Part shown: positions 25,815-33,513 of the stretch, in pieces
Layout of the letters: every line of letters begins with the position of its first letter
How positions within the stretch are numbered: the stretch's first letter is position 1
Source of the DNA: DASXUG01 sp036504995
GTDB lineage: Bacteria > Pseudomonadota > Gammaproteobacteria > Burkholderiales > Methylophilaceae
Direction of reading: 5' to 3'
Assembly (NCBI GenBank): GCA_036504995.1
Contig: DASXUG010000009.1
Coordinates: 1 to 64,000 of the forward strand
Length of the DNA: 64,000 nucleotides
Made by a program: the position numbers and the translations under genes
The notes under the pieces: generated by a model
The model's database searches: none
Told to the model about the DNA's origin: nothing
The model's input: only the letters and a program-made list of their open reading frames with translations

Positions 25815-26696
25815 GTGACATTCAAATCACGAGTTTATAGTTTTTTTAAATCAATAAAATCAAAATACTTAAACTCGTCTTTTGATGGTGACTTAACAAT
25901 ATCCCAAATTAATGATCATTACTGGTTACAAGGGAGTGTATTCGATAGATCTACACATCGCGCATTAGAAAAACAGTTAAAATTTAAAATTGAAGATACT
26001 GATGTATGTATTCTAATCACACAATCTTGCAATATCGTGTGTGACGATTTTGAAAAAGAACCATACGTTGAAGTTCTAGTTGCAAACAAACTATCCTCCA
26101 ATGTTGATGGCAATTTCACCTCAAGCAAGAGTCCTCGCCAACTCCACTTTTATATGGAAATTGACAATGAAAAACATGCTTACGAAGTGTATGCCAAGAA
26201 TAAATTTAATCTCCCCCGCCAGTTATTAGCTCAACTACAGCCTTCAAGCTCAATCAAGCTGGTGGACATAAAAGTAATGATTGCTTGGATTGTAGCGAGA
26301 TATGACCGAACCGCCTTCCCAGATTCGTTTAATGAGCGAATTGGAAGTGCCGATAAAGATGCACTTAGGAAGTCATTCACTAAGCTGTCAGATGTAAGTT
26401 GTGTATATATAGCGCTAAACAGTTGGGATGAACTCAACAATACCGACACTTATGAGGCTCATTTGGTTTTTATAATGCCATGCGATATTTTCGACCAGCC
26501 TGAGAAAAGAATTGCAGTTACGACTCACTCCACCAAAATAGAATCAATTTTAAACTCATGTAATGGTATTAGTGCTTCATCGGAATTAGTGTCTGAGGCC
26601 GACTTTACTCTTCACGATGCTCGTCAAATGAAGCGTTGGGATGATTACACCTATCTAAGCCATAGAAATCCCAACCACTCAATTTCCAAACTTTAA
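25815..26696 (+). CDS. Unknown 293-aa protein with TQSC motif (third gene of cassette)
   Basis: A 293-residue soluble protein of unknown function, with a GTG start 23 bases after the preceding stop. The notable motif is ILITQSCNIV around Cys72, followed by a KEPYVEVLVA strand. I recall similar hydrophobic-SQxCDI motifs in uncharacterised proteins of mobile and defence regions, so Cys72 may be functional. The later sequence has alternating strands and helices and no TM segment. It ends 109 bases before the convergent recombinase module. Nothing allows a firm function. Confidence 0.65.
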   Translation: MTFKSRVYSFFKSIKSKYLNSSFDGDLTISQINDHYWLQGSVFDRSTHRALEKQLKFKIEDTDVCILITQSCNIVCDDFEKEPYVEVLVANKLSSNVDGNFTSSKSPRQLHFYMEIDNEKHAYEVYAKNKFNLPRQLLAQLQPSSSIKLVDIKVMIAWIVARYDRTAFPDSFNERIGSADKDALRKSFTKLSDVSCVYIALNSWDELNNTDTYEAHLVFIMPCDIFDQPEKRIAVTTHSTKIESILNSCNGISASSELVSEADFTLHDARQMKRWDDYTYLSHRNPNHSISKL

Positions 26697-26805
26697 TAAT
26701 CTTCACGCACTTTGTAGGGTCAAAGTTAGTAATATAGCAGCCCCATCATTCTTGGATTTACAAAACTCTATTACAAATGATCAACAAAATTAGTGAGTTG
26801 TAAGA

Positions 26806-27288
26806 TTATTTCTTTAACTTAATTGAAGCGATCACGCTTCCCTTGTGTTGTTCCAATAACTTTCTTAAAGCATCATTTTCAGATCGGATTTTTTCTAGCT
26901 CTAATTGATTGTTTTGTAACTCAAGTTCCGTAATAATATGATGGTCTTGTAATGCGAGATATCGGGCTTTCCAATCTTCGGCTCGTTCAGCATAAGTTCT
27001 TCTAACGCGCATTCGCCCAATAACTTCTTTGCTCTTAAGTCCCACTATCCAATTAGCAATAAATTTTTTTAAGTCGGAATGCTGTGACTTGTAAATGGTT
27101 GTCTCACTAACTTCGGCTCGTCTATAAAGCTCTGCTTGAGTCACGGCACCACCATTATGTGGATAGATGCCAGCATTAGCATTCATCTCACTAACTATTA
27201 ACTCAATTGCCGCTCTAATCTTCTCGGCGGTCCGGTCAATTTTCTTTGCGCCGCGAGCTTCAGCCGCCTTCAAATGCTTTTCAGTCAT
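26806..27288 (-). CDS. Small HTH/coiled-coil protein of the recombinase module (TnpC/GmtX-like)
   Basis: A 160-residue protein with an HTH at about 48-67 (TQAELYRRAEVSETTIYK) and a C-terminal coiled coil at about 113-148 (LELQNNQLELEKIRSENDAL). It is the last gene of a four-gene minus-strand unit; its start codon overlaps the stop of the preceding recombinase by one base. Tn554-type transposons place the small TnpC protein in this position, and Gamma-Mobile-Trio elements have the accessory GmtX beside their recombinases. I infer an accessory role in recombination, such as target or end choice. Assignment to either family needs a profile search. Confidence 0.7.
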   Translation of the reverse strand: MTEKHLKAAEARGAKKIDRTAEKIRAAIELIVSEMNANAGIYPHNGGAVTQAELYRRAEVSETTIYKSQHSDLKKFIANWIVGLKSKEVIGRMRVRRTYAERAEDWKARYLALQDHHIITELELQNNQLELEKIRSENDALRKLLEQHKGSVIASIKLKK

Positions 27289-29495
27289 TAATTAACTCCT
27301 GCCAATGCTTTAGAAATCCAAGTGTTGTCAATCCACTTTTGCTTTATATCTTCAAATCGATATAAATTTTGATGAATCTCTTTACTAATGTTGGAGCAAA
27401 GCATTAAGTCATTTTCTAAGGTTGCTTTTTCAAAAACTTCAATCAGTTTCTGAAGGATCAATTCAACATCTCGACGAATTGTTTGATCTTCTAGCCTATG
27501 TGAACATAAAACCTGACAGCTAGAAGGATCTGGTCGACCCTTGGCACCATTACATGGGCCAGTTTCTCCAGGAAGTTTCGTACATATTGAACCATTAGCC
27601 ACAACAGTGAAAGACGTACCATTAAGCGTCATTAAGCTTGCTAATTCAAAAGAACTATTTGCACCCCATTCCTTACCAGTGCGATGGATATGAAGTTTAT
27701 GACTTTCAATAGATCCTGCAATCATCGGTGCTGCTGGGCCGCCATATCCTCCAAATGGAAGAGGGTTGTTTGAATTTTCTGCATTTACAATATCTTCAAT
27801 TACTTCTTTGCATTTCATTACACGCAACTCTCTGGTAATTTTTTCAATTTCAAGCCTTAGGTCGCTGTCTGTGAGAATATAGTGCAGGGTCATTTCTATG
27901 TCTTTGTGACCAAATACTCGCTGAAGCACTATTGGTGCACTTACCAGTGCCAGGCCACAAAGCCTTGCTATTGTTTTGCGAAAGCGATGAGGATGTATTG
28001 ATTTTCCAGCTGGCTTGGGAGTCATGCCTAGATCTTTTGCGTAAATCATCATACTATGTCTAATTGAATCTGAGTCTGGCACTAAGTCTGAACCATTTCC
28101 ACCTTTACCTAAACTCCCCCAAAGATAGGTCGAGCTTGATTTTTGATCATTATTGAATGTACCAAATTGCTCGTTCTCAAATTTTTCAAAGCGTTCTAAG
28201 GCATCCAAGAGCATAGCCTGTTGACCTATTGCACGAACAGCAACCTCAGGCAATACCCACGCACGTTCCTCTCCTGCAATGCGCCTAATTAATTTAAAAG
28301 TCCTACCATTAACGTAATGCTTACTGTTTTTGTCTACTTCTACACAGTCTCGCGTCAGGCTTAAGACCTCGCCAATTCGTGCTCCCATGCTCAGCATTAC
28401 TACAAATAAGTTGGCACTTTGGCACATGGTACATAGCTTATGAAATCTTTCCATTGTATTCGGTAGCCAATCAGTTTCATCATCACTGGAAATTGTCTGA
28501 CTACCAAGTGGAGGTATACTAACCGGAGGCACCCCTATAAGTTTTCCGTTCCTATCAAACCATTTGTTACTTTCACACCAATTCGCTAGCAGTATTCTGC
28601 GCTTCTTTTTAAAATCATTATTTGTACTTTCCGATAATTTGTACTTGAGGTAATCAAGTCCGCTGAAAATTTCTGGTAAGGATTCACATAATTTAATGAA
28701 GTTTGGAAATACATCTAGAATCAACCATAATGATTTTTCACCCATTTCAGCAACATAGTCGTCTGGTAATGGCGGATAGGGAGTGGATTTGTATTCTGGA
28801 TTTATGCTTGCCAGTTCACCTTTAACTTGAGTTGTAGTTCCCGTAATTTTTGAATTAGTTGTGGCATCACTCCAAAGTCCAAGGTCTTTAAGTTTCATCA
28901 AGCGGTGTTTTTCATCGTAAATTCTTTTTTCAAAATATTTACTATGCTGAGAGAGTTTTCTCCAATCATTTTCAGTGATTGCCTCAATGAAACCTGGAGA
29001 AATATCTTCATTTTCATCGATACGATGCAGAATTCCGACGCTGATTATTTTGGCTAAAAGCTTTAATCCTGTTGTTATTGTTTGCGGTGAAAGTGGTTGG
29101 CCTTTTATTCTTCCGCTACCTGCCGGTCCCAAACGACATACAAGCGCCCATCTAGTCATCCAAAGGACAGCGTCATCAATGATGGATGTAACTCTAACGC
29201 TATCTTTTTGAGTTATTGAATCATTTGTGTCTGGCTGAACATGAATATCCCTTAAAATTTCTTGAGGTAATTGACCAATGATTATATTTTTAATATTGAT
29301 AAATGATGATTTATTTTTATCAATGTAATCCGGAAATTCTCGCCAGCATCCAAACCTATCACCGTGACCGAGCATTGACTGGCACTTCACTGCCTCATCT
29401 ATTGTTAAATTTTGTATATCCTCAATGGGGAATAGTTTTTTTGCCTCAGCAAATATTATGTCGGGGGTATTGCCGCCAAAATTAGGGATACTCAT
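27288..29495 (-). CDS. Large tyrosine recombinase with Cys-rich C-terminal extension
   Basis: A 735-residue site-specific recombinase. All catalytic residues can be placed: Arg373 (GARIGEVL), His503 and Arg506 (HRFRKT), His530 (FGHKDI) and nucleophile Tyr539. The 9-residue His-to-Tyr spacing is normal. The N-terminal ~350 residues should bind DNA. Beyond Tyr539 an unusual ~195-residue extension contains Cys638, Cys648, Cys660 and Cys664, a possible zinc site. The size recalls Tn554 TnpB (about 630 residues) and the GmtZ integrase. It is third in the four-gene unit. It should act together with the other two recombinases. Confidence 0.85.
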   Translation of the reverse strand: MSIPNFGGNTPDIIFAEAKKLFPIEDIQNLTIDEAVKCQSMLGHGDRFGCWREFPDYIDKNKSSFINIKNIIIGQLPQEILRDIHVQPDTNDSITQKDSVRVTSIIDDAVLWMTRWALVCRLGPAGSGRIKGQPLSPQTITTGLKLLAKIISVGILHRIDENEDISPGFIEAITENDWRKLSQHSKYFEKRIYDEKHRLMKLKDLGLWSDATTNSKITGTTTQVKGELASINPEYKSTPYPPLPDDYVAEMGEKSLWLILDVFPNFIKLCESLPEIFSGLDYLKYKLSESTNNDFKKKRRILLANWCESNKWFDRNGKLIGVPPVSIPPLGSQTISSDDETDWLPNTMERFHKLCTMCQSANLFVVMLSMGARIGEVLSLTRDCVEVDKNSKHYVNGRTFKLIRRIAGEERAWVLPEVAVRAIGQQAMLLDALERFEKFENEQFGTFNNDQKSSSTYLWGSLGKGGNGSDLVPDSDSIRHSMMIYAKDLGMTPKPAGKSIHPHRFRKTIARLCGLALVSAPIVLQRVFGHKDIEMTLHYILTDSDLRLEIEKITRELRVMKCKEVIEDIVNAENSNNPLPFGGYGGPAAPMIAGSIESHKLHIHRTGKEWGANSSFELASLMTLNGTSFTVVANGSICTKLPGETGPCNGAKGRPDPSSCQVLCSHRLEDQTIRRDVELILQKLIEVFEKATLENDLMLCSNISKEIHQNLYRFEDIKQKWIDNTWISKALAGVN

Positions 29496-29519
29496 TCAAC
29501 ACTCTCTATGACAACGTTT

Positions 29520-31631
29520 TTAAAGTCCTGGCACTATGTGCTTTTTTGTACGTATCAATTCTTCCCAATAAACTCTAAGCTCATTGACCTTTTCTTCAGG
29601 ATAAAGCATCAAAGCGCTAAGGATATTTTCCATTTCTGCCGGGTACTGTCCTTCAGTCCAAGCTTCCAATGATATATTTTTTTTAATTTCAACGAGCTCT
29701 TCAGCTCGCATTGAAATTCCATCAACTGATTCGGGCAATAACACTGCGTGTATTGGACAAAGCAGACATCTCTGAGTGTTACATAAACGCTGCCCATCTG
29801 CTTTAAAACCGACAGCTAAATGTTTAGGTGGATTTAAAGGATCCTTGCAACCAATACCGAGCCTAGATTTTCGCAATTTTCTATACTCTTCCAATCGGTT
29901 AGTTTCTTCTTCAGTTACTTTGCCTTGTTGTAAAAGCGTAATGAGAATTGGGATATCTAATTTTCCACGATCCAATCCACTCCAAAACGTATTTGTAAAC
30001 TTTACATAAGTGTTATCAATTTCTTCATTTATCAGATTATTATTTGAATATTCAATTGTGGTACTTAATCTGCGGTGACCTAATGCCTTCATTAAGGCCA
30101 AAATATTTCCACCGCTATTTTGCCAAACCCAATATGAATAAATATCTCGTAAATCGCCAGCCGTAATCATCGATATTTGTTTCTCATTCTCCAACTTTAA
30201 GTTTGCTGTTGAAATTAGATTGTGAAGATAGCTAACATCATTTCCATTAATCGATAGTCTTAAACTAGATTTAACACGAGAAATTGAGTTTGGTTTTCCT
30301 GAAAGCAGATTACCCTTTGAGCTAGCATATATCCATGGAGACTTAACATTTACTTCCAACTCACTTATATATTTAAATAGATTATCAAGATCAGAGATGT
30401 TTGCACCACTATGCTGTTTTTGTACATACTCCTCTTTGGCTGATTTAAGTTCTAGTTTAATTTGCTCTCTTAATGGTTGATTCCTATTCAACAATAGGTT
30501 AATTACCTTCCAGGCGCTAAACTGGCTTTTTTTTAAACCAGTATGAATTTGCTCTGAACCGCCACGTGTTTTAATTCCCTTTAGCTCATAGGTTTCATTT
30601 TCAAGTTCATTGGGAGGCTCTAAAATAAATCTACCTGTATCTTTTGGATGTGTTCTTAGGAAGTCTGAGTTTACATTCAGAGAAAAGAGGGTGGTCGCAT
30701 TCCAGCCTGTGACTGCAAGGCATAAATGAAATGCTGAGTATGCATCCCATGCGTTAGGGAATATAGTACTTCGTATATCCGCCAAAATAATACCGGACTC
30801 GACGGCATTGGTCCTATTGATTGATAGAAATTTTTCAATTTCATCTTTATCAGCCAACACTTTTCCATAATGACGCTCTAATTGCTCACTTAAATCAATG
30901 AATGACAATATTCTATGGTCCTCATCGCTTACTGGAGGATAAATGCCTGATTTTAATGCATCAATATGCTCCCATTTTTTTACGGTTTTCCACCAAGCAT
31001 CCTTCAATATGTGCCGAATCCTAACTATGTGGCTAGGCGAAGGTAGACGTCTATCTGACACTTTATCGGTGGGTCTTACCCAATGTAATTTCCGTTCCCC
31101 GAGGGCCAGCAGAGTTGGATTAACTATGCTGAAGACAAATGTAGAAAATTCCACTTGTCTCATTCCATGGTCGTGTGCCCATCTGCTGTGCATTTCAGTC
31201 AGCTGGCGAACATCCTCTACGCGCTCAATTTCATGACCAGATAAAACTGCACTTTCCTCGACCTCATCAAAAAGATTCCACCACCTACGGAGTGACTTGA
31301 CGTAATTAGTAACAGTTTCCTTTCTTGAAAACTCGGACAGAGCCATAATTGCAGGTAGCAGTTGATATATAAGATTTGGTCTGCCAGAAAACGTCTTAAT
31401 TGATTTTTTACTTTTTCCATTTCTTAGGCCATTTTCACCATGTGCGAATACTCTCAAATCGACTTTGTAGGCGTCTGTTGGATGCGAGGTATAGAACTCA
31501 AGGGTATTATCTTGTTTCGAAGGAATTATCAATGGAGATACAAGATCTAGATTATTTTCATTTTGAGATTTGCTCAATCCATCCAATTCATAGTTTCTAA
31601 TCAATTTGATACCTAGCCCAATCCATCCCAC
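29520..31631 (-). CDS. Large tyrosine-recombinase-like protein with degenerate active site
   Basis: A 703-residue relative of tyrosine recombinases, second in the four-gene unit. The box III core is intact: His519 (LGHRRLS) and Tyr528 (TIEYSN), nine residues apart, with Arg495. The first catalytic Arg is replaced by Asn311 (TGWNATTLFSL), and the box II His by Gly492 (TAGDLRDIY). It may therefore not cut DNA alone and could be a structural or regulatory partner. A C-terminal extension has Cys595, Cys617, Cys622 and Cys625 (CNTQRCLLC), a possible zinc site as in its neighbour. Its start overlaps the end of the upstream recombinase gene by 19 bases. Confidence 0.82.
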   Translation of the reverse strand: MGWIGLGIKLIRNYELDGLSKSQNENNLDLVSPLIIPSKQDNTLEFYTSHPTDAYKVDLRVFAHGENGLRNGKSKKSIKTFSGRPNLIYQLLPAIMALSEFSRKETVTNYVKSLRRWWNLFDEVEESAVLSGHEIERVEDVRQLTEMHSRWAHDHGMRQVEFSTFVFSIVNPTLLALGERKLHWVRPTDKVSDRRLPSPSHIVRIRHILKDAWWKTVKKWEHIDALKSGIYPPVSDEDHRILSFIDLSEQLERHYGKVLADKDEIEKFLSINRTNAVESGIILADIRSTIFPNAWDAYSAFHLCLAVTGWNATTLFSLNVNSDFLRTHPKDTGRFILEPPNELENETYELKGIKTRGGSEQIHTGLKKSQFSAWKVINLLLNRNQPLREQIKLELKSAKEEYVQKQHSGANISDLDNLFKYISELEVNVKSPWIYASSKGNLLSGKPNSISRVKSSLRLSINGNDVSYLHNLISTANLKLENEKQISMITAGDLRDIYSYWVWQNSGGNILALMKALGHRRLSTTIEYSNNNLINEEIDNTYVKFTNTFWSGLDRGKLDIPILITLLQQGKVTEEETNRLEEYRKLRKSRLGIGCKDPLNPPKHLAVGFKADGQRLCNTQRCLLCPIHAVLLPESVDGISMRAEELVEIKKNISLEAWTEGQYPAEMENILSALMLYPEEKVNELRVYWEELIRTKKHIVPGL

Positions 31632-32965
31632 ATTTTTTCATGTGCAATGTTTAAATTTATATTCATGCGATCAACTACCCACTGTAAATAAATTATTGTT
31701 GTTTCTCTACTTACGTGTCTCAACTGAGGTTTAATTATTGTAGATACAATGTATTCAGCAGCAATCATAATATCCAATTTATTCTTTTCTGTTTGTTCGC
31801 CTTCGATTATTTTATCTATCATTGAGCTGTAGCTTTTTAAATGACTCCACAATGTAGTGCAGGCCCAAAAATCTCTGGCTCGATGTGGTGACCAACCTTT
31901 AGGTTTTTCAACGCTACGCCAACCATCGTAAATGCTCTGTTGATTGATTCGAAGCCCCGTTTCTTGATCAAGAAACAAATGAACAGACGCGTCCCTAATT
32001 GCAAACTGCTCTGACGCTGTACGACCTTTTTTCACTTGAACTCTAAGTGCAACTGCTCTTTCTTTTTTTCGATATGCATCAATTTTCTCTGCAAGGAGTA
32101 ATGGAATATTAATTACACCTTCTGGGCCAATTTTATCTCCATTATCCTGACCATAGTTTTTTCCTTTACAACCATAACGTATTTTTACTTTGAGGAACTG
32201 ATTGGAGATTGGAGCCTCAGGATTTCTGATATCCCAGTCGCTTCTATCTAATGGAATTGTGTCTATCCGCCATCCGGCAGCTTCAGATCTACGGATAGCA
32301 GTTTCCAATATTAGTTCAGCAATTAGTCCTCGTACGAGACCTTTTTGTCCATACATTCGCTCGAGCCAAACTTTAACTTCACTTTCCGAAGGGATTTTTT
32401 TTAGATTCTTAATTTCTCTCATTTTCCCCTTACGAATTGAGACGTCTTTAGAAAGGTGACCAACAGAGCTAATCGCAGATGGGGTCTTGAATTTGATAAC
32501 TTTTGAGGGCACATGAAACTCACTTCTCAGCCCCTTAGCAGAAGCCCAATTTAGATATTCACAAGCAGTCGCAACTCTTGCATTTATAGTGCTTGGAGAT
32601 AATCCTCTTTTTGTAAGTGACCAAATGCCCTCGGCCATTTCTTTTTGGTATCTGCCCACTATGTCTTGAGAATATTCAAGTGATAAAGGCTCTAGTGATC
32701 GGTGATCGCACCAGCTAAGAAAATTACAAAGCCGATCTCCGTAGTTCTTAATAGAAATTGGTGTAGGTGGGACGGAAACGTAACTTTGATTTGCACTCAC
32801 TCCAGGACTCCATACCCCTAGTGCACGATCAATGAGAAACATACTCCCATTTCTATGATATCCAGGAGAGGAATGAAATATACATGGGATATTCGAAACT
32901 AAACCAAAACCTCTTTTTACAAGTAGCTCTGGGTTAGGATAGACTAATTTATAATCAAATTTCAT
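31613..32965 (-). CDS. Tyrosine recombinase/integrase nearest the element end
   Basis: A 450-residue tyrosine recombinase with complete catalytic set: Arg225 (ETAIRRSEA), His361 and Arg364 (PHRARDF), His417 and Tyr426 (TTIIYLQ). A SAM-like core-binding domain precedes it (about 65-145). It is the first gene of the minus-strand unit, with its start 95 bases from the inferred element end at 33,060. This matches an integrase beside its attachment site. In Tn554 terms it corresponds to TnpA, in Gamma-Mobile-Trio terms perhaps to GmtY. The downstream gene overlaps by 19 bases. Confidence 0.87.
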   Translation of the reverse strand: MKFDYKLVYPNPELLVKRGFGLVSNIPCIFHSSPGYHRNGSMFLIDRALGVWSPGVSANQSYVSVPPTPISIKNYGDRLCNFLSWCDHRSLEPLSLEYSQDIVGRYQKEMAEGIWSLTKRGLSPSTINARVATACEYLNWASAKGLRSEFHVPSKVIKFKTPSAISSVGHLSKDVSIRKGKMREIKNLKKIPSESEVKVWLERMYGQKGLVRGLIAELILETAIRRSEAAGWRIDTIPLDRSDWDIRNPEAPISNQFLKVKIRYGCKGKNYGQDNGDKIGPEGVINIPLLLAEKIDAYRKKERAVALRVQVKKGRTASEQFAIRDASVHLFLDQETGLRINQQSIYDGWRSVEKPKGWSPHRARDFWACTTLWSHLKSYSSMIDKIIEGEQTEKNKLDIMIAAEYIVSTIIKPQLRHVSRETTIIYLQWVVDRMNINLNIAHEKMWDGLG

Positions 32966-32993
32966 ATCTAACTAAATTTAAACTCACTATATT

Positions 32994-33018
32994 AAGATAT
33001 TCTAATTATGATATCTTA
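32994..33018. repeat. Inverted repeat near the right end of the element
   Basis: Perfect 8-bp arms TAAGATAT and ATATCTTA with a nine-base centre, between the integrase start and the junction. It could be a recombinase binding site or part of the promoter of the recombinase unit. The next 40 bases up to the junction are AT-rich without further clear repeats. Confidence 0.45.
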
Positions 33019-33059
33019 AATTAGGTTCAAATCTAATACTATTTATCACCCCTATAAAT

Positions 33060-33287
33060 ATTCGCACGCCAATGACCGACATTAACGAATATTCTATGCC
33101 GTTTTTGATGGAAGTCGATGTGGCAGCCAAGAAGTTTGTTCAGGCCATTGCCGACAAAAAGCGCTTTGTTATTATCCCTTGGCAAATGGGCGCAGTGGCG
33201 AAACTGATGCGGTTAATTCCACCTGTCTTGTGGGATTTCTTAGCCAAAAATGCTCCGCATAAATCTCGTGGCAACATCAAAAGCTAG
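33060..33287 (+). pseudogene. 3' remnant of a short-chain dehydrogenase gene at the insertion junction
   Basis: The frame reads RTPMTDINEY, then MPFLMEVDVAAKKFVQAI, and ends in a basic tail. This is the typical C-terminal part of SDR-family oxidoreductases, where the RTPMT stretch follows the PGF turn. Upstream of the Arg codon the frame continues into unrelated AT-rich sequence, and the Rossmann fold and YxxxK active site are missing. The 5' part is not found anywhere in the window. I read it as the target gene cut by the element. An ATG at 33072 could still start a 71-residue peptide, but this would not be a working enzyme. Confidence 0.75.
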
Positions 33288-33290
33288 CCA

Positions 33291-33503
33291 CTATTTAGTA
33301 TTAGCCCGTTCCTTTTCGTATTCTTCATACGTTTTCTTATTCGCATTTTCTAAGCAGCGCTCGGCCTCAGAAGGCGGTTGCAGGCGGCATTGATTCTCAG
33401 CACCCTGCTTCGCGCCTTCGTACCATGCCTGCGTGGTGCAAGCTGAGGCTATCGTTGCCGCTAGGCACAAGGCTAATATATTAAACGCTTTATTTAGTTT
33501 CAT
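33291..33503 (-). CDS. Small lipoprotein
   Basis: A 70-residue product with a lipoprotein signal peptide whose lipobox reads ASAC (Cys about 24). A short mature part contains two more Cys and a charged tail (KTYEEYEKERANTK). The longer open frame to 33662 overlaps the end of ettA on the same strand, so I use the ATG at 33503. It lies 10 bases after ettA and may be read from the same transcript. I do not know its function; it is likely outer-membrane anchored. Confidence 0.75.
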   Translation of the reverse strand: MKLNKAFNILALCLAATIASACTTQAWYEGAKQGAENQCRLQPPSEAERCLENANKKTYEEYEKERANTK

Positions 33504-33513
33504 ACGTTTCCAA

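Larger units (their letters stand above)
1..33059. mobile_element. Integrated heavy-metal resistance element (right part)
   Basis: I infer one mobile element covering the left half of the window. The right end is placed at about 33,060, where the sequence changes into the 3' part of a short-chain dehydrogenase gene with no 5' part. Just inside that end lie three tyrosine-recombinase-like genes and a small HTH/coiled-coil gene, all on the minus strand. The cargo is copper/silver, arsenic and cobalt/zinc/cadmium resistance plus an unknown cassette. The 5' half of the interrupted gene is not in the window, so the left end must lie outside it. Older nested insertions are possible and cannot be excluded. 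Confidence 0.65.
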
